64,000 nt of DNA from Actinomycetota bacterium (GTDB taxonomy: Bacteria > Actinomycetota > Acidimicrobiia > Acidimicrobiales > MedAcidi-G1), in contig JACNKQ010000035.1 in NCBI GenBank assembly GCA_014381945.1, forward strand, positions 1 to 64,000, given 5' to 3'. Position 1 is the first letter of the stretch, and each line of letters begins with the position of its first letter. This document shows positions 7,796 through 17,522 of this stretch, piece by piece. A program made the translations under genes and the position numbers. Below the pieces are notes generated by a model. It was not told the origin of the DNA. It searched no databases and was given only the letters and a program-made list of their open reading frames with translations.

Positions 7796-8488
7796 CTACA
7801 GGCAGGTGCGGAACAGGACCAGGGTGCGCCCCCAGGCGGTGGCTGCTGCTGCCTCGTCGTGGGTGCCGAGCGGGTTCTCCCAGTTGGCGAAGGCGTGGCC
7901 GGTGCCGTCGTAGACGTGGAACTCGACATCCCTGCCCATGTCCCGCAACTCCTCGCCCAGCGCCGTGACCGCTTCGGGGGGGAAGAAGTCGTCGACGGCG
8001 GCGAAGTGGCCCTCGACCTTCGCCGTGAGGCCCGACCAGTCGGGGCCGTCGTCGCCCAGCGGCGCCCCGTAGAACGGCGCAGCCGCCGCCACCCGGTCGC
8101 CCTCGATGGCGGCGATCAGCAGGGTCAGCATCCCGCCCATGCAGAAGCCGACCACTCCGACGGCGTCGCCGGTCGTGGCGTCGAGAGCCAGCAGGTGGTC
8201 GATGGCGCCCGACATGTCGCGGGCGGCCCGGTCCGGCGGCAGCGTGGTCATGAGCTCGCCGGCCTTGTCCATCTCGGTGTGCTCGGCGAACTCGCCCCCG
8301 TAGAGGTCGGGTGCCAGTGCCACGAACCCCTCTCCTGCCAACTGGTCGCAGACACCCTTGATCTGGTGCACCAGGCCCCACCACTCCTGCAGTACGACCA
8401 CACCGGGACCGCTGCCGGCGTCGGGAACGGCCAGGTAGCCACCCGCACTAGTGCCATTGACGGGGAACTCCACCATCGAACCGCTCAT
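7796..8488 (-). CDS. Dienelactone-hydrolase-family hydrolase
   Basis: This 230-residue alpha/beta hydrolase has the dienelactone-hydrolase signatures. Glu sits in VVLQEWWGL, the nucleophile Cys in GFCMGG near residue 120 and the catalytic His in DGTGHAF near 200, with an Asp between. It cleaves lactones or esters, in the classic case in chloroaromatic breakdown, but the family is broad and the substrate is not known. I chose the ATG at 8488 because AGGAGG lies at the right distance before it. The ATG at 8506 would place that ribosome site inside the gene. Confidence 0.85.
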   Translation of the reverse strand: MSGSMVEFPVNGTSAGGYLAVPDAGSGPGVVVLQEWWGLVHQIKGVCDQLAGEGFVALAPDLYGGEFAEHTEMDKAGELMTTLPPDRAARDMSGAIDHLLALDATTGDAVGVVGFCMGGMLTLLIAAIEGDRVAAAAPFYGAPLGDDGPDWSGLTAKVEGHFAAVDDFFPPEAVTALGEELRDMGRDVEFHVYDGTGHAFANWENPLGTHDEAAAATAWGRTLVLFRTCL

Positions 8489-8557
8489 CACAGACACCTC
8501 CTGCATCGCCGGACCACGCCGCGACCCTAGGCCCGGTCGATGGACCGGGATCGCGCC

Positions 8558-9769
<1,212 letters not shown>

Positions 9770-9912
9770 CGGGGCTCCAGGTGCAAATGGGGGACGAACC
9801 CGCGAACCGGGTCGCCATGGGAGGTTACGGCCGTTCGAGCGGCGATGATGAAGCCCGACCGGCCGAAGGTCGGGGCAACGCCATACTGGCCAGACTGAGG
9901 GGATCGGGGTCT

Positions 9913-10383
9913 ATGAAGTCACTGCCGGTACTCGGTTGGCGGGAATGGGTCAGCCTCCCCGACCACGGTCTGCCCTGGGTCAAGGCCAAGGTCGACACGG
10001 GTGCCCGCACCTCGGCTCTGCACGCCACGGGGCTGGTCACGTTCGAGCGCGACGGCACTGAATGGGTCCGCTTCCGGGTCCACCCCTGGCAGCGCTCGTC
10101 CGTCGATTCCGTGAAGCTCGAGGCCCCGGTGCTCGACCGACGCATGGTGCGACCGTCGAGCGGCGTCGCCAGGTTGCGACCCGTCGTGCTGCTCCCGGTC
10201 CGGATCGGACCGAGCACCGTGACCGTCGAGTTCACCCTCACCCGACGCGAGCAGATGGGTTTCCGCATGCTGCTCGGCCGCCAGGCGATCCGCGGACGCT
10301 TCGCAGTCGATCCCGGACGCTCGTATCTGACCGGACGGCCACCCCGCAGCGAACGAGGCCCCGCTCCGCAGGAATCCCTGTGA
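9913..10383 (+). CDS. rimB: RimB/Zn_protease-type retropepsin-like peptidase
   Basis: This 156-residue protein belongs to the family once called ATP-dependent zinc protease. It carries the retropepsin-like motif KVDTGARTSALHA near residue 24 with an active-site Asp, and RMLLGRQAI near residue 115. RimB removes glutamates added to S6 by RimK in Pseudomonas, so the divergent RimK fusion is a natural partner. The ATG at 9913 was preferred over an upstream ATG because the family begins near the conserved LPVLGWREWV. Its last codon overlaps the start of the deacylase gene. Confidence 0.8.
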   Translation: MKSLPVLGWREWVSLPDHGLPWVKAKVDTGARTSALHATGLVTFERDGTEWVRFRVHPWQRSSVDSVKLEAPVLDRRMVRPSSGVARLRPVVLLPVRIGPSTVTVEFTLTRREQMGFRMLLGRQAIRGRFAVDPGRSYLTGRPPRSERGPAPQESL

Positions 10384-11345
10384 CCGAAACCGAGCCGATC
10401 GTTGTCGGCGGCCACGAGATCAGGGCCGGCACGGTCGCCCAACTCGAGCTGCCGATCGGTCGCCTGGCGACCGGTTCCGACATGGCCCTGCCGGTGCGCG
10501 TGGTGCACGGCGCACGTCCTGGTCCGACCATCTGGCTCAACGCCGCCATCCACGGTGACGAGGTCGGCGGCGTCGAGATCATCACCCGGCTCCTGGGCAC
10601 CCTCGACCCGGTGGAGATGGCCGGTTCGGTGCTGGCCGTCCCGGTGGTCAACGTGCACGGGTTCATCGGCGGCGACCGCTACCTGCCCGACCGCCGCGAC
10701 CTGAACCGGTCGTTCCCCGGCTCTGCCACCGGTTCGTTGGCCTCCCAGATCGCCCACCTGTTCATGGCCAGCATCGTCGGACCATCCGACGTGGGCATCG
10801 ACCTCCACACGGCGAGCGACCACCGGACCAACCTCCCCCAGGTCCGGGCCGACCTCGACGATCCGATGGTCCTCGACCTGGCCACGGCGTTCGCTGCACC
10901 GGCGCTCGTCCATACCCGCCCCCGTGCCGGCACCCTTCGCCGGGCCGCTGCAAGGCGCGACAAGCCGGTCCTGCTCTACGAGGCGGGCGAGGCCTGGCGA
11001 TTCGACGAGGAGGCGATCGCTACCGGTGTCGCCGGCGTTCGGCGGGTGCTGGCGCACCTCGGGGTGATCGACGCCGCTGAGCCACCTGTCTCGGAACCGG
11101 TCGTCATCCGCACCACCACCTGGCTGCGGGCAGGGCGCAGCGGCATCCTCCACCTCCGGGTGTACGCCGGAGACCGGGTGAACCGACGAGACGTGCTCGG
11201 CACCATCGACGACGCCTTCGGCAACAGCCTCGCCGCCGTCCGGGCGACGAGGGCCGGCCTGGTGATCGGCCACACCCGCTCACCCGTCGTGAACCGCGGC
11301 GACGCCCTCGTGCACCTGGGCTCGCCGGTTGACGAAGCCGACTGA
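10380..11345 (+). CDS. Succinylglutamate desuccinylase/aspartoacylase-family deacylase
   Basis: This 321-residue protein starts at a GTG that overlaps the rimB stop (GTGA). It has the zinc carboxypeptidase-like signature of the AstE/AspA family: the HGDEVGG pair near residue 60, RDLNRSFPG near 104 and DLHTA near 140. A C-terminal beta domain follows. The family removes acyl groups from N-acyl amino acids. RimK, Zn_protease and an AstE-like protein commonly occur together in marine bacteria, which suggests a joint role in making or trimming glutamyl or acyl-amino-acid products. The substrate is unknown. Confidence 0.8.
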   Translation: MTETEPIVVGGHEIRAGTVAQLELPIGRLATGSDMALPVRVVHGARPGPTIWLNAAIHGDEVGGVEIITRLLGTLDPVEMAGSVLAVPVVNVHGFIGGDRYLPDRRDLNRSFPGSATGSLASQIAHLFMASIVGPSDVGIDLHTASDHRTNLPQVRADLDDPMVLDLATAFAAPALVHTRPRAGTLRRAAARRDKPVLLYEAGEAWRFDEEAIATGVAGVRRVLAHLGVIDAAEPPVSEPVVIRTTTWLRAGRSGILHLRVYAGDRVNRRDVLGTIDDAFGNSLAAVRATRAGLVIGHTRSPVVNRGDALVHLGSPVDEAD

Positions 11346-11351
11346 GGTGAG

Positions 11352-12131
11352 CTACTTCGGGGGCATCCTGATGCCGCCGTCGACACGGATGACCTCGGCG
11401 TTCATGTACGGGTTGGTCAGCAGGTCCATGACCATGAACGCCAACTCCTCGCCGGAGCCCAGGCGCTTCGGGAACAGCACCGACTCGCCGAGGTGGGCCT
11501 TGAAGGCGTCGCTCTGGTCGCCCTCGCCGTAGATCGGCGTGTCGATGAGGCCGGGGGCGATGGTGTTGACCCGGATACCGACGACCGACAGGTCGCGGGC
11601 GACGGGGAGCGTCATGCCGACGATGCCGCCCTTGGAGGCCGAATAGGCGGCCTGGCCGATCTGCCCGTCGAAGGCTGCGGCCGAGGCCATGTTGACGATC
11701 GCCCCCCGCTGGCCGTCGTCGTCCATGGGTTCGGTGGCGGCCATGGCTCCTGCGGCCCGGCTGAGCATGTTGAACGACCCGATCAGGTTGACCCGGATGA
11801 CGAACTCGAACTGCGAAAGGTCGAGCGGTTGGTTGTCACGGGAGATGGTGCGCCCAGCCATGCCCAGGCCAGCCGAGTTGACCAGCGCACGCAGCGGGCC
11901 CATCTCGGAGGCGGCGGCCACCGTGGTGTCGGCATCTTCGGTGCTGGTCACGTCACATCGGACGAACAGTCCGCCCAACTCGGAGGCCACGGCCTGACCG
12001 CTTTCCTCGTTGAGGTCGGCAATCACGACCCGGCTGCCGGCTGCGGCCAGCAGGCGGGCACTGGCCTCGCCGATGCCCGACGCCCCACCGGTGACGATGG
12101 ACGAACTGCCTTCAAGGTCCACTCGTGGCAT
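11352..12131 (-). CDS. Short-chain dehydrogenase (3-hydroxyacyl-CoA dehydrogenase-like)
   Basis: This 259-residue SDR has the nucleotide motif TGGASGIGEA, the NSAG motif and the catalytic YSASK, ending in NAEVIRVDGGIRMPP. Its length and the segment GLIDTPIYG followed by FPKRLGSG resemble type-II 3-hydroxyacyl-CoA dehydrogenases (HSD17B10-like), which oxidise 3-hydroxyacyl-CoA with NAD. AGGAG precedes the ATG. It faces the deacylase gene tail to tail with a 6-bp gap, so it is an independent unit. Confidence 0.75.
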   Translation of the reverse strand: MPRVDLEGSSSIVTGGASGIGEASARLLAAAGSRVVIADLNEESGQAVASELGGLFVRCDVTSTEDADTTVAAASEMGPLRALVNSAGLGMAGRTISRDNQPLDLSQFEFVIRVNLIGSFNMLSRAAGAMAATEPMDDDGQRGAIVNMASAAAFDGQIGQAAYSASKGGIVGMTLPVARDLSVVGIRVNTIAPGLIDTPIYGEGDQSDAFKAHLGESVLFPKRLGSGEELAFMVMDLLTNPYMNAEVIRVDGGIRMPPK

Positions 12132-12242
12132 CGGGGGCTCCTGTCTGGGTCGGGGGATCGGGGGAAAGGGAGAAAGGGTTCAAGGGGCCGCCGGGCCGGT
12201 CGCCTCGGATGGCGAGTAGGTTCTCCGGCAACCACAGGTTTC

Positions 12243-12313
12243 GCGGGTGTTGTTCAATGGTAGAACCTCAGCTTCCCAAGCTGATGACGCGAGTTCGATT
12301 CTCGTCACCCGCT
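12243..12313 (+). tRNA. tRNA-Gly (anticodon CCC)
   Basis: All arms fold: the 7-bp acceptor GCGGGTG/CACCCGC, D arm GTTC/GAAC, anticodon stem TCAGC/GCTGA with loop TTCCCAA (anticodon CCC), a 4-nt variable region, and T arm GCGAG/CTCGT (one G-T pair) with loop TTCGATT. The discriminator base is T and CCA is not encoded. Confidence 0.95.
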
Positions 12314-12449
12314 CACCGAAAACGAAGCCGCCAGAGCGACTGAATACCTGGACCGCAAGGTGGCCGAACTGAACGATCTGCGGTCACTCTAGTGATCACT
12401 CTGCCGCTTCCCGGCCGTAGGCGTTCGCCGGGCCGATCCGAGACCCCGT

Positions 12450-12455
12450 TAGGGT
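12450..12455 (+). promoter_or_regulatory. -10 box of leaderless promoter
   Basis: TAGGGT ends 6 nt before the GTG at 12462. Confidence 0.5.
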
Positions 12456-12461
12456 TTCACC

Positions 12462-13463
12462 GTGATCCCCGGGCCCGGCGAGACGCTCACGAGCACCGAC
12501 TACCACACCGCCGGCGAGCCCTTCAGGATCGTCGATGCCGGCCCGATGGAAGGCCGGACGGTGCTCGATCGTCGCACCTGGGCACAACAGCACCTCGACG
12601 ACGTCCGACAGTTCCTGATCAACGAGCCGCGTGGCCATGCCGACATGTACGGCGGGTTCGTGGTTCCTCCCGACGATGGCGACGGCGACCTCGGGGTGGT
12701 GTTCTTCCACAAGGACGGGTTCAGCACGGCTTGTGGCCATGGCACGATCGCCCTCGTCGCCTGGGCTGTAGATGAGGGGGTCATCGACGTGCCGGACGGC
12801 GCCGACCTACTCGAGGTCGTGGTCGATGTGCCGTCGGGTCGGCTCCACACCGTGGCCCGGATCGAGGACGGGCAGGCGGTGTCGGTGCGGTTCCGCAACG
12901 TGCCTGCATACATGGGCGCCACCGGCATCGAGGTCAACACATCGTTCGGACCGATCGAGGCTGACGTGTCGTTCGGTGGTGCCTCCTACGCCTCGGTGGC
13001 GATCGACGACCTGCCGCTCTCCGTGACGGCCGGCCACATCGGCGACCTCGTCACCCTGGGCCGCGAGGTCAAGGCGGCGTTGGCCGGCCACGGGTCGCTC
13101 GTGCATCCGACAGACGACCGGCTCTCGGGCTGCTATGGCACGATCCTGCATGAAACGCCCGGGGCCGAACCGCTCCACCAGCGCAACGTCACGATCTTCG
13201 CCGACGGCCAGGTCGACCGCTCTCCGTGCGGCTCGGGCACGTCGGCACGCCTCGCTCTCCTGTACCACCACGGGGTCATCGGGGTAGGTGACGCCTTCCA
13301 CAACGAGGGCATCGCCGGCGGCGTGTTCGTCGGACGGATCGAGTCGGTCACCTACGACGGCTCGGTCGTGACCACCGTCGAGGGTTCGGCCCACAGGCAC
13401 GCAACCAGCACCTTCATGCTCGATCCCTCCGACGCTCTCGGGCTCGGGTTCCAACTGCGGTGA
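12462..13463 (+). CDS. Proline racemase/4-hydroxyproline epimerase family
   Basis: This 333-residue protein has both catalytic cysteines of the family: STACGHGT near residue 90 and DRSPCGSGT near 253. Two Cys residues mark racemases and epimerases; the related trans-3-hydroxyproline dehydratase has Thr at the second site. It therefore likely interconverts L- and D-isomers of proline or 4-hydroxyproline. The GTG start has TAGGGT 6 nt upstream. It overlaps the next gene by 4 bp (GTGA), so the two are made together, probably for catabolism of hydroxyproline or proline. Confidence 0.85.
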   Translation: MIPGPGETLTSTDYHTAGEPFRIVDAGPMEGRTVLDRRTWAQQHLDDVRQFLINEPRGHADMYGGFVVPPDDGDGDLGVVFFHKDGFSTACGHGTIALVAWAVDEGVIDVPDGADLLEVVVDVPSGRLHTVARIEDGQAVSVRFRNVPAYMGATGIEVNTSFGPIEADVSFGGASYASVAIDDLPLSVTAGHIGDLVTLGREVKAALAGHGSLVHPTDDRLSGCYGTILHETPGAEPLHQRNVTIFADGQVDRSPCGSGTSARLALLYHHGVIGVGDAFHNEGIAGGVFVGRIESVTYDGSVVTTVEGSAHRHATSTFMLDPSDALGLGFQLR

Positions 13464-14380
13464 GCGCACTCCCGTACTTCGACGCCGATGCGATCGTGGC
13501 CGCCGTGCCGATGCCCGCCGCCGTCGAGGTGCTCCGGGAGGCGTTTCGCGACCTCGGCGACCTGCACCCCCGCCGGGGAGTTTCGCTGGGCCCCTCCGAC
13601 GACCTGCTGATGATGCCGGCGGTCGCCCCGGTGGGCATCGGCGTCAAGATCGTGACGGTCGTGTCCAGCAATCCTTCACGGGGGCTGCCGCTGATCCACG
13701 GCCACTACCTGTTCTGCGACCGGGAGACCGGCGTGCCGCTGGCGACCCTGGACGGGTCGGCACTGACCGCGCTGCGCACGCCGGCCGCCTCGGCGCTGGC
13801 GACCGACGTCCTCGCCCGCTCCGACGTGCGCACTCTGGGCATCTTCGGCACCGGCGTCCAGGCCCGCGGCCACATAGAGGCCGTGCTCGCCGTGCGCCCG
13901 GGGATCGAAACGGTCGTCGTCTGCGGCCGCACCTCCGAATCGAGCGAGGCATTCGCTGCAGGGGCCGAAGCCGGCGGACGCACCGTGGTCTCCGCCACCG
14001 CCGAAGAGACGGCCGCCTGCGACGTCGTGTGCGGGTGCACCTCGGCCGCCGATCCGGTCATCCCCACCGCCGCCGTCCGGCCCGGCACCCATGTCAACCT
14101 TGTGGGTTCCTACTCGACCGCCCGACGGGAGGTCGACGACGACCTCGTCGCCGCCGCCTCGGTGTTCGTCGACGACCGCGACGCCGCCGCCGAGGAGTCG
14201 GGCGAGCTCATCCACGCCGCTGCGGGCGCGTGGTCGTTCGACGAGATCGCCGGCGACCTGGCCGACCTGGCCACCGGGCGGGTTGGCCGCCGGAACGACG
14301 ACGAGGTCACCCTGTTCAAGTCGGTGGGCCTGGCCGTCGAGGATGTCGTGGTCGCCGCCGCCGTGGTGGCTCGTTCCTGA
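13460..14380 (+). CDS. Ornithine cyclodeaminase/mu-crystallin-family reductase
   Basis: This 306-residue protein has the family NAD-binding motif GIFGTGVQARGHIEA near residue 130 and the substrate region SALTALRTPAAS near 107. Members include ornithine cyclodeaminase, lysine cyclodeaminase, alanine dehydrogenase and delta1-pyrroline-2-carboxylate reductase. Coupling to a proline racemase-like gene makes a pyrroline-2-carboxylate reductase or related imino-acid role plausible, but the upstream gene is the Cys/Cys type and not the dehydratase usually paired with it. Confidence 0.75.
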   Translation: MSALPYFDADAIVAAVPMPAAVEVLREAFRDLGDLHPRRGVSLGPSDDLLMMPAVAPVGIGVKIVTVVSSNPSRGLPLIHGHYLFCDRETGVPLATLDGSALTALRTPAASALATDVLARSDVRTLGIFGTGVQARGHIEAVLAVRPGIETVVVCGRTSESSEAFAAGAEAGGRTVVSATAEETAACDVVCGCTSAADPVIPTAAVRPGTHVNLVGSYSTARREVDDDLVAAASVFVDDRDAAAEESGELIHAAAGAWSFDEIAGDLADLATGRVGRRNDDEVTLFKSVGLAVEDVVVAAAVVARS

Positions 14381-14614
14381 CGACTCCGCACCCGCCAGCC
14401 GCGTCAAGAACCTCGCGATCTACAACAGCTCGTTCTGCTTGACGGCGACTACGTACTGAGAATACGTTTCAGTTCTGCGGGATAATGGTTCGCTAGGCGG
14501 TCCCGATCGTCGAGCCGCCGGCGAACACCCGGGCACTGGAGAGTTGGCTTGTCGGCAGGAAGTAGTCGAACTGTCGGACGCGTGGCGCCAGGTTCGACAA
14601 CTCTGCGACTGGCC

Positions 14615-16582
14615 TCAGATGGTGCGCTCGCTGCCGCCGTCGATGGGGACCTGGGCGGCAGTCGTGGCGGCGAAGCGGTCGGAACAGAGTTCGGCCACCG
14701 TCGTCGCCACGTGGGCGGCGCCGACCTCCATGCCGAGCAGGTTGCGCCGTTTGTACTCGTCGGGGGTCATCCCGTAGGCGGCGGACCGCTCGGCGACGAG
14801 TTTGTCGGTCCACAGCGCCGTGTCGAACACGTTGTCGGGGTGCACGACGTTGACGCGCACGCCGTGCTCGGCCCACTCCAGCGCCGCCACCCGGGCCAAC
14901 TGGGTGAGCGCCGCCTTCGACGTTGAGTAGGCGGCGGCGCCCATTCCAGGTGCGGTGGCGTTGCGTGAGGCGATCACCGCCACCCGGCCACCGACCGGTG
15001 AGCGGAACAGCAGCGGGGCGACGTCCCGGAACAGCGCCGCCACCGAGTCGACGTTGACGGCCATGGTAAGGCGCCAGGCGTCGAGGTCCAGGTCGGCGAT
15101 GGCCGAACCGCCCGGGAAGATGCCGGCGCCGACGACGAGCACGTCCAGGCCGCCGAAGCGCTCGACGCCGGCCCGCAGGGCGCCCGCCTGGGCGACGTGG
15201 TCGGAGACGTCGGCGGCCACCCCCAACCAGGCCGGGCCGTCGAAGGTGTCAATGACCGACTCCGAGAGATCGACGCCGACAACGGCTGCGCCCCGGTCGA
15301 GGAGTTCGGCGGCACACGCCCGGCCGATGCCCGATGCCGCCCCGGTCACGACGGCGATGTGCCCGGCCAGTTCCTTCGGCGCCCCCGCACGGCGCAGCTT
15401 GGCCTGCTCCAGGTCCCAGTATTCGCAGTCGAAGAGGTGGCCCTCGGCGAGCGCCACGTAGCCACCCCGGCCGTCCTCGAGGCGTTCGAGCACCGGAATG
15501 GTCTGGCGGTAGATGTCGGCGGCGATGTCGGCGTCTTTCGGGGTGGCGCCGGCGGTCAGCAGCCCGAGGGCCGGGTCGAGCACCACGCGTGGGACCGGGT
15601 CCAGCATGGTGAGGTCGTCGTCGCTGCGGCCCTCATTGCGTCTGAAGTAGGCGCCGTAGGCGGCGACGTATGCGTCGACATCGCGGCCGACCATCGGCGT
15701 GCGCTTGGTGCGGATCACGTGGTCCGGTGTGAGCGGCCCCCGGCCGGTCAGGTCGGCCAGGTCGGGCCGGGCGACGAAGCGCCCGATCGCATCGTCGTGG
15801 TGGCGGCTCAGGATCACCGGCCGACCCGCTGCCGCCGACATCGAACGGCGAAGGTCGGCCAGCTCGGTCAGCACGACCTCGGCCGCCTCGGAGGGTCCGG
15901 CCGGTTCGTGGGGCGCCACCCGGTCGAGGAACGACTCTGCCCGGGAGATCAGGTCGACGTGGCGCATGTATGCATCGCGGGTGGTTTCGCCGAACGTGAA
16001 CAGGCCGTGGTGGCGCAGGACCATCCCGACGGTCCCGTCATGTGCCTGATCGTCCCAGCATTCCTGCACCGCCTTCGCCAGGTCGAAGCCGGGCATCACG
16101 TAGGGCACCACCACGACGGAGTCTCCGTAGACCTCGGCGAGGGTGTCCTCGGCGTCGGCCACGTTGGTGAGCCCGAGGATCACGTCGGCGTGGCTGTGCT
16201 GGATCGCCCGGAACGGCAGGTAGGCGTGGAGCAGGGTTTCGACGGACGGCTGTGGGGCATCGGCACGCAGGCGGGCGGCCGACAACTCGCCCATCATGTC
16301 GGCGTCGCTGAGGGCATCGAGACCGAGCAGGTCGTGGAGCCGGTCGAGCGGCAGCGGCGTGAAGCCCGGAACCTCGATCGATGCCAGGTCCCAGCCGGAG
16401 CCCTTCACGTAGAGGGCGTCGACGGTCCGTCCGGTGATGTCTGTCCAGTCGGCCTTTACGGACGTGTTGCCGCCTCCGTGCAGGACCAGCGAGCGGTCGC
16501 CTCCGAGCAGCCGCGACCCGTAGGCGCAGCAGCCGAGGGCGTCGGTCGAGCCACAGTCGTCGTCGCTCCAGAGATCCTCCAT
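14615..16582 (-). CDS. Bifunctional class II aldolase/short-chain dehydrogenase
   Basis: This 655-residue fusion has a class II aldolase domain at residues 1-390, with the zinc-binding region IQHSHADVI and LRHHGLFTFG. A complete SDR domain covers about 415-655, with TGAASGIGRA and YSTSK. This is the architecture of rhamnulose-phosphate aldolase/lactaldehyde dehydrogenase fusions, which split a sugar phosphate and oxidise the aldehyde. The true sugar is unknown. The ATG at 16582 has TACCGT 7 nt upstream. It is the last gene of the leftward block at 14.6-20.1 kb but has its own promoter. Confidence 0.85.
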   Translation of the reverse strand: MEDLWSDDDCGSTDALGCCAYGSRLLGGDRSLVLHGGGNTSVKADWTDITGRTVDALYVKGSGWDLASIEVPGFTPLPLDRLHDLLGLDALSDADMMGELSAARLRADAPQPSVETLLHAYLPFRAIQHSHADVILGLTNVADAEDTLAEVYGDSVVVVPYVMPGFDLAKAVQECWDDQAHDGTVGMVLRHHGLFTFGETTRDAYMRHVDLISRAESFLDRVAPHEPAGPSEAAEVVLTELADLRRSMSAAAGRPVILSRHHDDAIGRFVARPDLADLTGRGPLTPDHVIRTKRTPMVGRDVDAYVAAYGAYFRRNEGRSDDDLTMLDPVPRVVLDPALGLLTAGATPKDADIAADIYRQTIPVLERLEDGRGGYVALAEGHLFDCEYWDLEQAKLRRAGAPKELAGHIAVVTGAASGIGRACAAELLDRGAAVVGVDLSESVIDTFDGPAWLGVAADVSDHVAQAGALRAGVERFGGLDVLVVGAGIFPGGSAIADLDLDAWRLTMAVNVDSVAALFRDVAPLLFRSPVGGRVAVIASRNATAPGMGAAAYSTSKAALTQLARVAALEWAEHGVRVNVVHPDNVFDTALWTDKLVAERSAAYGMTPDEYKRRNLLGMEVGAAHVATTVAELCSDRFAATTAAQVPIDGGSERTI

Positions 16583-16589
16583 GCCTGAA

Positions 16590-16595
16590 ACGGTA
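16590..16595 (-). promoter_or_regulatory. -10 box of leaderless promoter
   Basis: On the reverse strand TACCGT ends 7 nt before the ATG at 16582. It lies between the stop of the SDR gene and the aldolase fusion. Confidence 0.5.
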
Positions 16596-16604
16596 TCGGG
16601 ATGC

Positions 16605-17522
16605 TCAGAATCCCAGATCGTGGTGGGGCGGCACCTCGAAGCGGCCGATGGCGTCGGCCCGACGGTGGAGGAGGTCGATCGTGTCGTCGAGGTCGCGTGC
16701 GATGACGTAGCGGCGTTGCGCCACGCAGTCGACGACGAACCGGCCCAACTCGTCGAGGTCGGCCACCCTGACATCTCGTCCGGCCTTCTCCAGCAGCGCC
16801 TTGAGTTCGTCGAACGTCATGCTGGCCCGGCCGGTGCCGCCGCGGACCCGTTGCAGGTGCTCCGGGCGGTTGCGCTGTGCGGTGAACAGTCCCGTGTCCA
16901 TGAGGCCCCCCGACGGGTAGAAGACCGAAGCGCCCATACCGTCGGCTTCGGCAATCAGTTGGTGCTGGAGTGCCTCCGTGAAGCACGACACCGCCGCCTT
17001 GCTCGAGGCATAGACCGATGCCATCGGCACCGGGGCGAAGCCACCGTCACCGGACGAGGTGTTGACCACGTGGCCGGGGTGCCCCGATTCGATCATGCGG
17101 GGTACGAACGAGATGACGCCGTGGGCGGTGCCGAAGACGTTGACCCCGAAGCACCACCGCCAGTCGTTGGGCTCGTTGGTCCAGGCCTTCCCGCCGCCGC
17201 CGGAGCCGACGCCGGCGTTGTTGAACAGCAGGTTGCAGCGGCCGAAGGTGGCGAAGACATGGTCGGCGAGAGCCTCGACGGAGGCCTCGTCGCTGACATC
17301 GGTCCGAACACCCGACACGGCGGACCCTGTGAACTCGGCGCCCAACTCCCCAACCGTGGCGTCCAGCACCGGTTGCTCGATGTCGGCGATGACGACAGTT
17401 GCGCCACGTTCGAGGAGCGCACGCACGATCCCCCTGCCTATGCCGTTTGCGCCGCCGGTGACTACGGCTATGGCGCCCTCGACCTCGAGCGGCTCCAGGT
17501 CGACGCCCGCGTCACCGCTCAC
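16605..17522 (-). CDS. Short-chain dehydrogenase
   Basis: This 305-residue SDR has TGGANGIGRG near residue 20, NNAG and the active-site YASSK near 165. The extra C-terminal 70 residues are unassigned. The GTG start overlaps the stop of the amidohydrolase gene (GTGA), so the two are translationally coupled and likely act in one pathway. The substrate is unknown; oxidation or reduction of an alcohol or ketone intermediate is likely. Confidence 0.8.
   Translation of the reverse strand: MSGDAGVDLEPLEVEGAIAVVTGGANGIGRGIVRALLERGATVVIADIEQPVLDATVGELGAEFTGSAVSGVRTDVSDEASVEALADHVFATFGRCNLLFNNAGVGSGGGGKAWTNEPNDWRWCFGVNVFGTAHGVISFVPRMIESGHPGHVVNTSSGDGGFAPVPMASVYASSKAAVSCFTEALQHQLIAEADGMGASVFYPSGGLMDTGLFTAQRNRPEHLQRVRGGTGRASMTFDELKALLEKAGRDVRVADLDELGRFVVDCVAQRRYVIARDLDDTIDLLHRRADAIGRFEVPPHHDLGF

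Noticed and set aside
14455-14479. Inverted repeat around GAATACGTTTC in the gap after the cyclodeaminase-like gene
   Set aside because: Arms of only 5 bp with a 9-bp loop; too weak to call a terminator or operator.
14493-14876. Reverse ORF ending ARVFAGGSTIGTA in the 234-bp gap between 14381 and 14614
   Set aside because: It looks protein-like for about 40 codons but overlaps the aldolase-SDR end in another frame and matches no family. It may be a decayed remnant; not supported as a gene.
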